Shown: positions 37,930-50,165, counted from the stretch's first letter. The stretch is 64,000 nt of DNA from Hydnum rufescens UP504 (GCA_014904985.1 MU128958.1:168970-232969), one strand, 5' to 3'. Program-made: numbers and translations. The notes: generated by a model from the sequence alone, not told the origin.

Positions 37930-38262
37930 ACCGAGGGGTTCATTTTTTCGATTTTGGTTCACATGAAGGAGTTTTTGGAGGACTTGGCTCATGGTACCCA
38001 CTATTACTTGGGAGCAATTTTCATTTTCAGTTCTCAGTTCGCATGAGGGAGCTTGGACAGCTCGGCTCATGGTCCTGCTACTGACAGGTTTAATTTTTTT
38101 GGTGTTTATGGTCTCTACTCCAGGGGGAGTATGTTTTCTTCCTGTTTCTCTTGCCCCCCCCATTCCTGTTCAAACTCACTTGCTCCAGTGGGAGCCATTG
38201 TCTGTGTTTTGCTCACTTTCCCATTCCCTGTTCAAACTCACTTGCTTTAGTGGGAGCATATA
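37930..38262 (+). repeat. Internal repeats of the short LTR element
   Basis: Degenerate units around CATGAGGGAGCTTGGACAGC...GGCTCATGGT recur near 36785, 36900, 36985, 37035, 37965 and 38045. At 38157-38262 there is a tandem pair of about 62 bp (CTGTTCAAACTCACTTGCT then AGTGGGAGC). The two clusters flank the nested LTR-like segment. Confidence 0.4.
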
Positions 38263-38946
38263 TGGACTGCCCCATTAATTTTTTTTCTTTTGTCTCATGT
38301 TTTTTTGCTGGTGCTGTAGTCTCCACCATCAAGGGGAGTGTTGAAATGGGTGGTTATCAACTATGGCGTATGTTCGTCATGTGCTGCTCAATCTACCCCT
38401 CTCCACTTGTCCAGCCTATCCTATGGCCGCCCCCTTTTTACTATATATATTGTAGATACTTGATGTACATACCCCACTGGTTTGTACCTCCACAACACAC
38501 ACAAGGTTCTTTATCCCAAAAAAGGCTGGGTGATTTGCTCCAGCAACACAATTCCGGTCTGCCATTCTCCTGATAGTGAGATGTCCTTTGCCACACAGTA
38601 CAATTTGATGTCCTTTACTGGGGTTGGTGGGATCTTGGTGTACCAAAATATGTAGGCATAAAGAGGTCGCTCTGCATGTGGATTATCCAGATCCTTTTGT
38701 GCTCGAAAAATGAGGTGGAGCTTGGCAACACAAAATCCTTCAAAATTATTATATCAGACCATGAGGACTATATGTCAAATAGATCTATATGCACTGTGTA
38801 TGCCAACTGCCATAGGATGTACCAGGACAAGAACTGGATCAAATCGGGTGGCAGTTGTGCCATTGGGTTTACAGTGGACACTCCTGAATTCAGTGGGATA
38901 AAATTCGTCAATAAATGGTAGGGTGATGCAAAAGGAAATCCAGATT

Positions 38947-41560
38947 TCAAGGATGTAGAACAATGAGGGCAATGAGCCAATGGTATAATCCCACTGCATG
39001 CATGCAACCAGCAGTTATCCCATTGTCACCACATTCAGCAAAGTGACAAATTGCTGAGATGAGGTCAGGTGTATTGTATTCAATGATGATTGCTTCCATT
39101 GTGGCTTGGTGCTCATGTCCTCGCTGGGCTATCTTGATATAACTGGCTTGTTGCATTGCCAGGCTCCTGACTGGAGTGGATGGTACAACAGTATCAATCC
39201 CCACATGAATGGCAGTTCCACTGTGCCCATCCAAATGATCATGCCCAAGACTGACTGAACAATTGCTATTACAGTCCAAGCAATCCATATCTTCATGTTC
39301 ATGATCTGAGATTTCTTGAACCCATGACAGGTATGTGCTCTGAAATTGGACCCATTCATGCATATCAAGAAGGCAGAGCATCTGGACCTCATACTGGCAA
39401 TGGTTACTTGCATTGTATAAATCCTTGCACATGGGGATGTGGAGTGATTCCATGGTCTCAGTTGGAAAATTAAGTGATACACCATTATAGCATGTGTTGT
39501 CAATAGATTGCGGAAGGCTATAGAGCTTGGGGATGTTAAGGTGGTCCATGTTGCTGCGGGCACCCAGATCAATGAGAATACTGATATTATCATGGATGAT
39601 ATTGAGTTGAGTAGACATGTCACATAATGTATCCTTGGATTGCAGTGGATATTGAGCCATGTAAATGAAATCAAGAAATGCCTGGATCATCCAGATGACT
39701 CATGGATCAATGTCTTCAACACCCATGATAACTGCCAAGATGGATTTCTGGAAATTGTGGTGCTCTCAGCCAGAGACTTGGGACAACTTGGATATCCCAT
39801 GACTGAAGTGGCAGAAGCTGCCTTTTGGTTGGGCAATATATCGATTGTCAAGCTCCTTAGTTCCAATCACAAAAGCAAGCCACTTCACTGGGTGGTCCCA
39901 AAAGAACTTGTGGCATCCATGTAGTAGGTCCTGACAGATAAAGTTACAGGGATCCATGCCAAGGTCTTCCCAGAATGGATGCTCAATGCAACCAGACAGG
40001 CCCATACCCAACTTCTTCACCTTGCACACAAACTCCCATGTTGTCACAGATGGATACTTCACCCAGATCAAGGCAAGTGCATTGAGGGTTGACTTCCCAG
40101 TATGCATTTCACAGCAGACTTGCTTCCCTAGATCTGCATGTGTAGCCATGCTTACTGGGCAAGCATACTGCATTACTCCAGCTATGACAAGCTGTTCTTT
40201 CAGATCAGCAATCCATCCCATGAGTATGGGGACTGTATTGTGTACATATCCATCTGGACCCACAATTTTGTGAAGCATGCAACATCAGATGGCTAATGGC
40301 TCAAGCACAATTTTTAGAGCTTCATGAAAGAGTTGTTGTTTGAGAATCCCAGGCATGTGCTGGGCCTTGGCTTTGGTACCTGAAGCATCAAAGGTGATAT
40401 TTGAAAATTTTGAGGTTGGCAGTTGCGTGAGTAACATCCAGGCACCAAAACTTGGCTTTTGCCAGATATTGTCATGGATATTAGCGAGTGTGATGTAGAT
40501 GGCATGCATAGTCTTGTCACCTGAGTAATTTGTGAGGTGAGTTTTGTCTGATGCAATGATAACTGACAGCAGTGTAGCTCCTTTTGGGAGCTTCACCTAG
40601 TATAATCTCAGAATAAAGATCAATCCACAATGATCACTACTAAGTAATGTACCTGTTCTGCATGCCAGCCTTCTGCCAATAGGGGGGTTTCATGCACCGA
40701 AAATTCTTTCCAAATAGCTCTCAAATAGTGTAGCCAAATGAGATTTGAGAGTTTCCCAAAAACCAATTTGTGGATGATTTGAAAACTGATTTGGAGCTAC
40801 TTGAGCTCCAAATCACTCTTCAAATTCCTCTCGAATCCATTTTTGAATTGTAAAGCTAAGATTTGGGCACTTTTGAAAAGGGATTTGGAGCTCAGGTAGC
40901 TCCAAATCTGTTTTCAAATCACTTGCAAATCCATTTTTGAGAAACTCTCAAATCTCATTTGGCTACACTATTTGGGAGCTATTTGGGAAGAATTTGTGGT
41001 GCGTGAAACCCCCTAATGCCATCTCATGGTACAACCATGTTTTGCCATCAGCCATATAGACCTGCTTTGGAGAAAAGTCCATATGGCCCTTGAACAGAGG
41101 GTTTTGGAACAAGTATGTGACACATTCAAGTGGATTATGATAGCGGAGGGATTGGGGCTCATTCGGGCATCCTTGAGAGTAATCTCAGCAGAGAGCCATG
41201 GCAGACTGCTGGCATGCTCTGGACTTAGCATGGAGTTGTTTTTCTGACATAAAGCTCAAGGGTGGCAGGGTGTGTCAAACCTGGTAGGTAATAGGTATAA
41301 AAATCGTACACCTTATGTGGTATTGGTATGTACCCAGGGTAACTTCAGGAATCTATCAATAGCTGCCTGCGAAATGTGAACTGACATCAACCATTGGGCC
41401 AGGTCCCACTCCTCCTTCACTCACCCATGGTGCAGATGAACTTGCAGAGTTCCTGCTGCAGTGGAGCTCTTCAAAACAGGTGGGTTGTTGTTGTCCAGAA
41501 GACATGACCAGCATTCTCATTGTCATGAAACTATGAACCCATTGTCTGGTACACCTTGGT
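38947..41560 (-). pseudogene. Plavaka-type transposase (CACTA-related), inactivated
   Basis: Minus-strand order: EEWDLAQWLMSVHISQAAID then RFLKLPWV (about 41410-41330); FKGHMDFSPKQVYMADGKTW then LYHEMA (about 41090-41020); KLPKGATLLSVIIASDKTHL (40593 down); SGDKTMHAIYITLANIHDNI; GPDGYVHNTVPILMGWIADL; CQDLLHGCHKFFWDHPVKWL; ISKLSQVSG; MIQAFLDFIYMAQYPLQSKD. These are the hallmark Plavaka motifs. From 40596 to 38947 the frame is continuous except for three TGA codons (40287-40285, 39768-39766, 39702-39700). A MITE (40682-41013) also splits it. The N-terminal part has further frameshifts. Confidence 0.85.
40682..41013. mobile_element. Palindromic MITE with TA target duplication, inside the Plavaka transposase
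   Basis: Starts GGGGGGTTTCATGCACC and ends GGTGCGTGAAACCCCC. The two halves are inverted copies over almost the full 332 bp. TA lies at 40680-40681 and 41014-41015. Removing the element plus one TA rejoins the Plavaka reading frame (KTWLYHEMA). The TA duplication suggests mobilisation by a Tc1/mariner-type transposase. Confidence 0.85.
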
Positions 41561-41949
41561 CAACCACTTAGAGGGGCCTTAATAGGTATGTCAAACTGTG
41601 TCAAATCAAGGCCTAGCAGGCATCAGAATCCTTTGATATCAAATAATTCAGAAGGGTGACCTTAGGTCAATCCATAAGTCTGCCCTTGGGATTTGATATC
41701 AAACTCACAACTCCAAGGTTTCTCATGGTATGGCGGCAGATATCAAGTCAATTAATGTGTTATATACATAGAGCAATTAACAAGAAGTTGAGTTCTTCAG
41801 AGATTAAGAAATTAAATCCAAGAAATAGGTGTAGTATTCAAATGGAAGGGAAAACTTTTTGTCTTAAAAAGGCCAAGGGAAGGCAGAGCACTCCAAAGTG
41901 CATGAAGCATGCAAAGCATGCAAAGCACACATCCAATACGAGGTTGGTG

Positions 41950-44220
41950 AAGAATTTAGAGAGGAAATCCGTCATCAAACCCTTGATTCAAGCCCAGGTT
42001 CAAATCAGGGTACCTTGCAAACAGGATGCCATCAAGGGATTGTCGTGTGGGTTGTATTCTTGCTGGTTTTGACCATATCCCCCGGCCCAGTCCATTGGAC
42101 ATTGATGGCACCACTTGGAGCATTCCCACTAAATTGACCATTGACAACACCATCGACGGAAGACCCAGCGCCACCCCAAGTAGTTCCACTAGATTGACCA
42201 CCAATGGAACTTGCTCCACCTGGATTTCAAAAGTATCTGTTACAGGGCCATCATCATCACTGGGCTCATCGATGAATTCAGCAGACATTGGATGCTTAGG
42301 GCCCATCTTCTTTTTCTTCCGTGAGGGCCATCACCTTGAGAGGCCCGTTTCCTGGGCCCAGAAGCACCGCCTGCGATGGAAGTCCCATTGGCACTGTTGG
42401 CATTGGATTCATTTGGCTCCCCTGGTCCATCCACTTGAGCAACAGTCAGGAGTGGTTATTGAATTGATCAGAGACGATTACAGTGTCACTGGGAAGCTTC
42501 CCATTATTCTCCTGGGTGATATGCTTGAGCTGAGTAACTCGGACCTTTGTTGAATCATCCGAATGGCTGGAAAAAGGTATGCCAAAGTTTCTTCCAACTC
42601 TCCGTTCGGACTACAGAGACATCAAGGGACAAGAGACTTGGAAATTCGGATTCTGCAACCCAATTCTCAATCTTCAACTTGTTGTTGGCAAGGAATTGGG
42701 GGAGACTTGCCCAAGGTATATGCGGTACCCGACTGATCAGAGGAGTCAGAAGGTTATTGAGCTCCTCCGAAATCTCCTTCCGCATCAGATGCATGGACTT
42801 TGGAATCTTTTGCTTCTGATTTTGGTGTAAGAGATGTTGCCCTGATAGACCAGGATGTGGGAATGAATCATCTTCAACGACGTACTGTCTTTTGGAAAGA
42901 CAAATTTAGCCAGTCCTTCATCGCTGGCGAGCCGGTGAATAGAGCATTCTGTTTCGAAGCCACCTCGTCAGGAATGCTGCTGATGATTCCACAGAACCCG
43001 TGGATGTTCATAGTGGCCATCCATTTCAAGTCATCCTTCCAGCGCTTTGTAGTCTGCTTAATGGCTTTGCCCATCGCAGCCGGTGAGAGCACAATATCAA
43101 AAGCTTGGGCTGCCTTTGAGGCATTGTGCTGGTCCACAAGCTCCTTCAATTTCTTTTTCCATGCATTGGAGTCTTCACCACCGTGTTCAGCAATGAGCTC
43201 ACAATAGGCTGGCTGTATAACTTTTTCCACATACTTGTGATGGGGACGGTCTGGCTCGGGGTCCTTCTCGTATGAGGCCTGATACGCATTCCACAGATTC
43301 CCAGCACTTTGCCATTCTCTCGTGCTTATTGCAAGGTTCCTGATCCGCATCACAGACTCAAGAGCCTGTCCCACTCTTTGCCTTGCGCTTGAGCTCACGG
43401 TTCATGGATTCGACAATGCCTCTGATCTCAGCAACTTGTTCATCTGTAAATGGTCCACCCTGTGATTTGATTTGGGCAGTGTCACCCTCCTCGGCAACTG
43501 AGTCGTCATCCTCGACATCTGGATTCCCATCATTTGGATTTGGTGGATCCAAAATGACCAAATTTTCACGCTGATGATCCAGACCAGAAAACTCGGCCTC
43601 ACGATCAAAATCCCCAAAGAATGGTGAATTGCCGAAAGTGTGAGATGAGGTATGACTTGGGGGCTGGGGAGACCAAGTGGCGGCCTGAGCAGGGGGACCA
43701 AGCAGGAGACCAACTGCGAGGATGACCATGAGAGCGATTGCGAGATTGAGCATGAGGAATATGGGGGGATTGAGCACGAGGAATACGGGGGGATTGAGCA
43801 TGAGAAAGACCAGGAAATGGAGTGGGAGAACCAGCAGGAGATGGGGAGCGGCCAGCAGGATTCGAAGAATAAGGAATGGACTGTAGTAGAAGTCAATTTA
43901 AAGCAATCTAGGAAATAAAATGGATAGGAAACGCACTGTAGGTGCACTGGGATGGTTTCTAGATCAAGGTGGAGCAAGCTGAATTGACGTTTGTTGGTGC
44001 GATCGCAACGACGAGAATGTCAATAAACCACTCATTACACTGAGGGACAGGGCGTGTAATGGGGGCACTGGAATGTTTGCCAGTTGTCTCAGAAGAGTCC
44101 CTCGTCTGGGGCCCACCAGCAGATTCACTGCTTGCTGAAGAGGACTGAGCTATTCGAGCCTCCTGGGGTGGCAGCAGGCCTTGTGGTCCTTTTTCGGGCT
44201 TGATATGTCTTAGGTGGCAT
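41950..44220 (-). pseudogene. Mobile-element-associated fungal protein family member, frameshifted
   Basis: Minus-strand gene starting MPPKTYQARKRTTRPAATPG at 44220. A Ser/Pro-rich part (SPTPFPGLSHAQSPRIPRAQ) comes next, then an acidic part (FGDFDREAEFSGLDHQ, DVEDDDSVAEEGD). The conserved domain near 43330-42885 reads AGNLWNAYQASYEKDPEPDR, AAQAFDIVLSPAAMGKAIKQ, MNIHGFCGIISSIPDEVASK, GSPAMKDWLNLSF. After an intron: KQKIPKSMHLMRKEISEEL, VPHIPWASLPQFLANNKL, KIENWVAESEFPSL. A tail with KKKKMGPKHPMSAEFIDEPS follows. I recognise the W-NA(Y/F)...PAMK.WL architecture from many repeat-associated Agaricomycete proteins of unknown function. At least one frameshift lies near the N-terminus. Confidence 0.5.
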
Positions 44221-44999
44221 ATCAGGCTGAGAGTCGGCTCGTGAAAAAAATAGTAGGAGTAGGGGGTGCAAAAATGCGCCGTCTCAACTCCAGGCTACAA
44301 CGTTGAGGGAATGAGTGACGAGATCACATGGTACAAAGTAGGAATAGGGAGAGTGCAAACAACTGTGCTGTCCTAAACCAGGCTTTGAGGGGTTGAAAAT
44401 GTGAGGTGAAAGCGAGTGTGGCAGGTGTTAACGAGAGGCGGAGAAGAGCAAACGAAAAGCAGGAGATAGGGGTACACAGTATGCACCATCTTTTACCAGA
44501 CTTTCTGGGAACCCCAAAACGGGTAGGGGTTGAGGTATAGCCCAGGGACCTCGCAGGGTTGTTGGAAGACAACAAAGAGCCAACAGGTAGTGGACAGAAG
44601 TCTTTAGTGGAGCAGGTAATAGGGAGTGTATGGGCACACTGTCCAAAACCAGAGTCCACCAGAGATTGTTAACATTTGTGCAAGTGAAAGTCTTCTTGGA
44701 CATTGCCGGTAAACAATTCTTCAGTACATACAAATATGTATATATGTATTTCATTCTATCAAATGAATACATGGGCATTATAGGTAAAATGATAATTTTA
44801 TAATGACCAACATTGAGGAACGAGGATCGAGAGGTCAAGGGTAACAAAGGAGAGAAGGCGACGACGGGAGGCAGAGAATAGCGATGGGAAGATAGCTGAG
44901 CTGGCCGCAGAGGGAAGCAGCTGGTGACGGAGGGAGTGGTCGAATAGTGCATGAATGGGAGTAAGGCTAGAGATGTACCTATTCTTCAATCCACTTATG
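44221..44999. other. No gene recognised
   Basis: CpG-poor DNA between two mobile-element-associated genes. Long open frames here lack any recognisable motif. An AT-rich (ATATGTATATATG) patch lies near 44735. Nothing else is seen. Confidence 0.4.
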
Positions 45000-46347
45000 G
45001 AATCAAGGCTGGTCCTGATTTAACTCTAAGACAATATGCCACGCCGGCCGGATCCTTGTTTGTCCAAAATTCTCCATGCTCAAATGAACCTTGCTCCCTC
45101 CAAGATCAGCATATGCCCATCTGGAGATCTGGCATATATCAGATATCATCTGTGCCCCCAGGCACTGGCCAAATGTTCTCACAGAAGGCCAAAGCCATAC
45201 CCTTTACTGGAGCCTTGTGTGCGATCATCTGCATCTCCATGCATCACATACCAATTGTCACAGAGCCTGGGTCTTCCTTTTCATGCACAATGGAGTCGTC
45301 TGCTGAGCCATTCAGTGTCAAACTCAACACTAATCATGGCACGAGTTCGCTCATGCTTGGGAGGAGGAGGAGGAGGGTTGAGCAAAGCAGGATACCGAAT
45401 GTAGTCGAGCATCTCGCAGATAGCATCACTGGGCATTGCGTAAGGGCATGGCCCAACAACCAGGAGCTCCTGGACCTCAGCAGTTGAGACTGCATTGATG
45501 TACACTCCTGCATGTACCTTACTTCACAAACCCCAAAACAGTTCACCAGAGTATCCATGTACAGGAAAGGGAGAAGTGTCTTGCCACTGAGCAAAGATAC
45601 CAAGACACTCCGACATGAATCCTGTTTGGCCATGTCCTTGAAGAGAAGGTACATGTGGTATATCGCGCCCTTCTTCTGAATGGGTTTCACCTTCCATGCC
45701 ACCAGAACACCCAGATGAGAGTTCTGATTGACCCAGGCCAAAGGCTCCTCTTGGGCATCAACCCCCTCAACATCCACAGCATACCATTGGGCTAGCCTCA
45801 TACATTCTGGCGGAGGCCATGGCGTGCTCGCGTCTGAAACGCCTGGTGCAACACCGGAAGTAGGCACCACAGAGCTTTGAGGAAGTGATGTCGACGCAGG
45901 CCCTAAATGACTCAGGAGAGGGGCTGCCTCAGATCGGGGTGGCGACGTAAGATCCTCCCGATCAGGCAGCGGACCAGAGGACAGTGGCGGTGTCTGATCG
46001 TGACGAGGCAGTTGGGATGGGCCAGCAGGGGGATTCTCTCGGGGTGGAGACCAAAAGTATCGCCGAGGTGGAGAAAGGGACGACCTCCATGCTGGCTGTG
46101 GCAGGGGCTGATGGGTTGGTGCCTTTGAAGACAAGGCACCTTCCCAAGGCCCATCCTGCATTTGTCCACCACGATCATCCCTGAAGCGGCCGCATTCTTG
46201 GTGCTCAAGCTCTTGGGGTGCTCAGGAGCTTGATGGTTCCTGTTGCATTGCAGGCTCCCAAGGTTGTCCCCTTTGCAGTTCCCATTGTGTCGCCCGCGGT
46301 CCCCTTGGTGGCTCCTGGGGCACTCTTAAGCCAGGCTGGTCAGCCAT
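45000..46347 (-). pseudogene. Unrecognised proline-rich protein gene, probably decayed
   Basis: Minus strand: MADQPGLRVPQEPPRGPRAT (46347) ends at an early stop. After it come a Pro-rich stretch (SLSPPRRYFWSPPRENPPAG), ECMRLAQWYAVDVEGVDAQE, EPLAWVNQNSHLGVLVAWKV, KPIQKKGAIYHMYLLFKDMA, LLSGKTLLPFLYMDTLVNCF. In another frame come VQELLVVGPCPYAMPSDAIC and PPPPPKHERTRAMISVEFDT, and further on PDLQMGICWSWREQGSFEHG. The fragments look like one protein broken by frameshifts or missed introns. No family was recognised. The location suggests mobile-element cargo. Confidence 0.4.
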
Positions 46348-46625
46348 ATTTTACATCAATCTAAGGCACAAAACTGTGGCAGAATAGGTACCTATGGAGA
46401 TCAATATATAGTTGGGCCCAATGTGCGCCCAAAATTGATTGATGATGGTACGGAGAACAATGTTGTGCCCAAATCTGGGCCCAAGTGGGCTTAACTGGGC
46501 TCAACTGGACTCAACTGGCCCCAAATAGGTGACTTCCCAGGTTTTGCTGAACACAAGGAAGACTTGGGCCCAACTCAGAGCACTTAGCAGAATTCTGAAC
46601 TTGCGCATAACACTGAGGATGAAGT
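46348..46625. other. Short non-coding gap with GGGCCCA/GGGCTCAACTGG repeats
   Basis: Contains clustered short repeats (TGGGCCCAA, GTGGGCTTAACTGGGCTCAA) between 46409 and 46580. No coding region. Confidence 0.4.
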
Positions 46626-49600
46626 CTATAAATCTACCATTACATTGTCTTGTCCCTCTCCCTCAGACCAATCACCCTCACCAATCAGACAATCCAAGTC
46701 ACCTAGAAATCTGACATCCTCTAACTCTGCAACTGGCTCTAGCTCAACCCCATCATCATCATCAGAGCTCGCGTCCCCATCCTCATCTCTTTCCCCCAGC
46801 TGTGGGATGCCTTGTAGGGCTTTCCTGAATGTCCAAGGATGGTTGACAGGTGGTGGCATTGAAATCCGACTCCAATCTACTGCACCCACAGGAATAGTAA
46901 TTGTAGCAAGGCTGCATTCCCATGTATTCATCCTGTTAAAGAGAACATGTAAGCGAAGCAATGCAAAGAACACTACATCATCATCTTTGTGGACATTATA
47001 ATAAGCTTCCAAATCAGGAAAGAGTATTGAAGACTCACACCATTGCCGAACTTGAATACATTGTGGACTGCTTCATATTCCTCAACAAACCAAGCATGAA
47101 GGTTTGAATACTCAACATCACATTGGCGAAGCTCTTCTTGACAACTTTTGACCTCCTGGGCCACCCTAATTCCATCCCAAACCTCCTTATTAGCAAGCCA
47201 CAAAGGAATCTCCCCCCCCTCGAAGTCCACCATGTCAGCATTCTCCCAAATGTCCTGATCGACATCCAAATTGAATAATCCCTCCATCACAAGCTCCGGT
47301 GGAACATATGCATCCCTCCGTACACCATTCTTCCCTCGCTCCTTCAGCATTTCCTTCCACTTGGCATTGTATTTGTGGACTGTAGCCTCGATTCCTGGGG
47401 CACACTGTTTAACTGCCTTTTCGACATGGCTCTTGGTTTTCTGATCTGGAGTCCAATCAATTATAGGCATGAAATCGGACGTAAAATTTTGCACACATAC
47501 CCATGGCCCGACTTGCATGTGCACACTCTAAGTTAGCAAGCTCAAATTTGCAAGCACGGAGTTTTGTGATTAGCTGGTCACGAAGGACACGGATATTGAG
47601 TTGTAGGTTGATCCATTTGTCCTTCTTGAGGTTGGCAAGATGGTCTGCCGATGCATGGTCTTCAAGTCGAAGTGCCTTGGTTTTCCTTGCAATATTGTCT
47701 TCAAGTCGCGATATAGTGTCTTGGGCCATCTTCACCCTCTCCTTCCACTCCTCACATAAAGCCTGCCCCCCAACACTATCATCCACTGCCAAACTCCCTA
47801 ATTCCTTCGAGAGGTGTACAAGTATTGCATGTTGGGATTGGACCATCATCTCAAGGGATAGAATTTGCTCTATCGCTCGTGTTCCCTTTGTTTTTGATTG
47901 CCCTAAGACAGCCAATGATTACTATCATGATAAAGCATACACAAATAATCTACTCATGATCAATGGACTTGGTTTGGAACTCCCACTGTTCATTGAACTG
48001 CACAAGGAGCCCTTCCACATCCAACCCATGGGGACGCTTCCCCACAGCCATCAAGGCTTCACCAAGCCACTCATCAGCTTGATGGATCTGGTCACACAAC
48101 CACCTTCCCATCCCCTCATGTTTTGTCTCAAGGATGTGCTCAGCTTGGCGATCAAGAATGAAAAGACGACAGTGATGCTAGAAGAAAAACTTGGTAAGGA
48201 ATACAGGTAACATTCAAATGCAATCACCAACTCCAACTCACACCTGTGACACGGAGACCTGGGATAAGCTTCCAAAGATCACTCCAGAAGTGCTCACACC
48301 CTCTCCATCAGATAAACCCCACATCGCAGCCTTCTGAGGGTGATACCACAATTGGCATGCCCATTGGTGTCCATAGGCATGGAATATTGAGATGGTGAAT
48401 TTGAGTCGATGCAGATATTCAGGCATGAGGTCCCATTTTTGAAGTGTCCTATGCATCTGACACCCAATATCGTAGAGAACTCCAACTCTCCAATGGTTAG
48501 GAATCGACTCCATCAAGGCGGATATGAGAGCAAGGGCATAGAACTGTTTTTTGCCAGCTGTTTTCAGGTTCACCAGTACCAGGGGATGATCATGACGACA
48601 GAGCAAGGCCATCACACCAGTTGAGTCAAAATACATGGACGATGCCTTGATACAGTCACCATTGGCAGCCACAAAGGAGTCTCTACAGGCATCATAAGTC
48701 GCATTGGGTAAGTTCACGCCCAGTTCAATCTCGTCAGGCCGTCCTCCACCCATCAAATCACCCTCGGTCTCCTCCATCTTGCCAGCTTTCTGCTTACAAC
48801 CCGTCTTTGGTTTGGATGGTCGCAAAACCTCAACCCTCTCTTCCCACTCCCGGATCTGCACTTCACTGAGGAAGATTGTTCTTGGTGAGACGACTTTAGG
48901 ATCCAAAGATCCTGGTAGGCCTGCAAACTCCTTTCTTCTATCTTTGTCCCTGTTCCTCTTCAACTGGAAGTTGGCATTGAGGCACACAATGAGATGGACT
49001 CCAGGTATTACTATATCCAGATCACCACCAAAGCAAAGGGGGCAGGCAACATGGAGATTGGTGCTGGGTCTTTCTCGAGGTGGAGGGGTTGATGGGTGAC
49101 TGATATCATTGCATGTGATTTGAATGCGACCAGCCAACATCTGCACATTTGCATACTCTCGCTCATGAACAGGCGTCTCATCATTGAGAGCCCTGAATGT
49201 CGCAGTAGTCTTCTCCCTTGCATCATCAATGATTTTACCCATCTCCCCATCCACCAGTTGCATCAGAACTTGATACTGGGAAAGGGTGGATGAAAATCGA
49301 CGTTGCAGAGCATCTCCGGTAGCAAATTCATGGCCACGGTTCTTGAGGTATTTCGTTATTGTAGTGGCCCATGCTCTTTCATTAGGCACAGCAAGGACGA
49401 AAAGGGTAGAGACAAGCTCGAGCATGTCCAGGCTCACAGCAAGCATAGGATAGACTGGTGAGCAAGGGAAGTACCCCATCTGCACCAGCTGTTGTGGGGC
49501 TGGGTGGCAGGTGCAGACAGTGATATCAACATCACAAAGAGCTAGATTGAAGTCATAAACATAAACAAACAGGCGTCAGCTATAAGTAATGGAGAGTGAG

Positions 49601-50140
49601 CACACCTTCAATTGATACACACACAACCTTCAGAGGCCAGTGATGACTGGAGCAGGAGCACATGCTATTATCAGTCCCCCTTTGCAAGGCAGGTGTCTGT
49701 CACGACAACATTTGCTCACGCTTCCACTGCATGAAGGGTCTAATGAGAGCAGGAAGGATGGTTTGGCTCCAGCGAGTGGCTTGTGCATGTTTGCGTCTTG
49801 CATGCCTCGACTCTTTTGCTAGATAGTGCGTGTGCATCTTGGGGACCAAATAGGGATCATAGTCCAGATTCAGTGGGTACATTGCTGCGAAATCGGAAGG
49901 AATGGCATGGTGGAGATCCTCGGATTGTGGAGTATCTCGTGTAGATACACTACGATCCCCTGTATATATGGGTCCTGAGGGGCCTTGACCAATAATTTCG
50001 GCCTTTGGAAATCATGCTCAACTGGGATGTTTACTGGATTTAGCAGATGGACCTGAAGACTTTACTGGTGGGGTGATGGGGGATGGGAGGGATGGTGTAG
50101 TCAGCTGGCTTGGTCCTCTTCTCTTTCCTTTGTTGGCCAT
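46626..50140 (-). pseudogene. KDZ transposase, frameshifted
   Basis: Minus-strand gene from MANKGKRRGPSQLTTPSLPS (50140). It includes ESRHARRKHAQATRWSQT, VCTCHPAPQQLVQMGYFPCS, ERAWATTITKYLKNRGHEFA, then ACPLCFGG and the KDZ core: MYFDSTGVMALLCRHDHPLV, NHWRVGVLYDIGCQMHRTLQ, FHAYGHQWACQLWYHPQKAA, WGLSDGEG. There a 1-nt deletion (near 48300) shifts the frame; the other frame continues CEHFWSDLWKLIPGLRVTG. A coiled-coil region follows (LEDNIARKTKALRLE), and a C-terminal part reading PPELVMEGLFNLDVDQDIWE. The acidic tail ends at 46626. KDZ elements are DNA transposons common in Agaricomycetes. A stop near the N-terminus (PS-stop-A) is a second lesion unless spliced out. Confidence 0.88.
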
Positions 50141-50165
50141 AGATGGGAGGCAAAATCAACGCAAA

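Larger units (their letters stand above)
36201..38526 (+). mobile_element. Short LTR element with non-canonical LTR ends (non-autonomous)
   Basis: LTRs lie at 36206-36387 and 38339-38521 (about 182 bp each, direct). Both begin TGTTGAAATGGG and end TTATCCCAAAA. The element is flanked by AAGGC at 36201-36205 and 38522-38526, a perfect 5-bp target duplication. A purine tract AAGGGGAG immediately precedes the right LTR. The roughly 1.95-kb interior has no gag, protease, integrase or reverse transcriptase that I can recognise, so it looks like a LARD/TRIM-type passenger. It is CpG-poor. A solo LTR of the same family lies at 29454-29639. Confidence 0.75.

Noticed and set aside
41895..41935. ATGCAAAGC short tandem near 41910 as a functional repeat
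   Set aside because: Too short and imperfect to separate from chance.
44324..44952. Two long minus-strand frames rich in Ser, Leu and Pro
   Set aside because: The composition follows CpG-poor repeat DNA, and no motif or splice pattern supports them.
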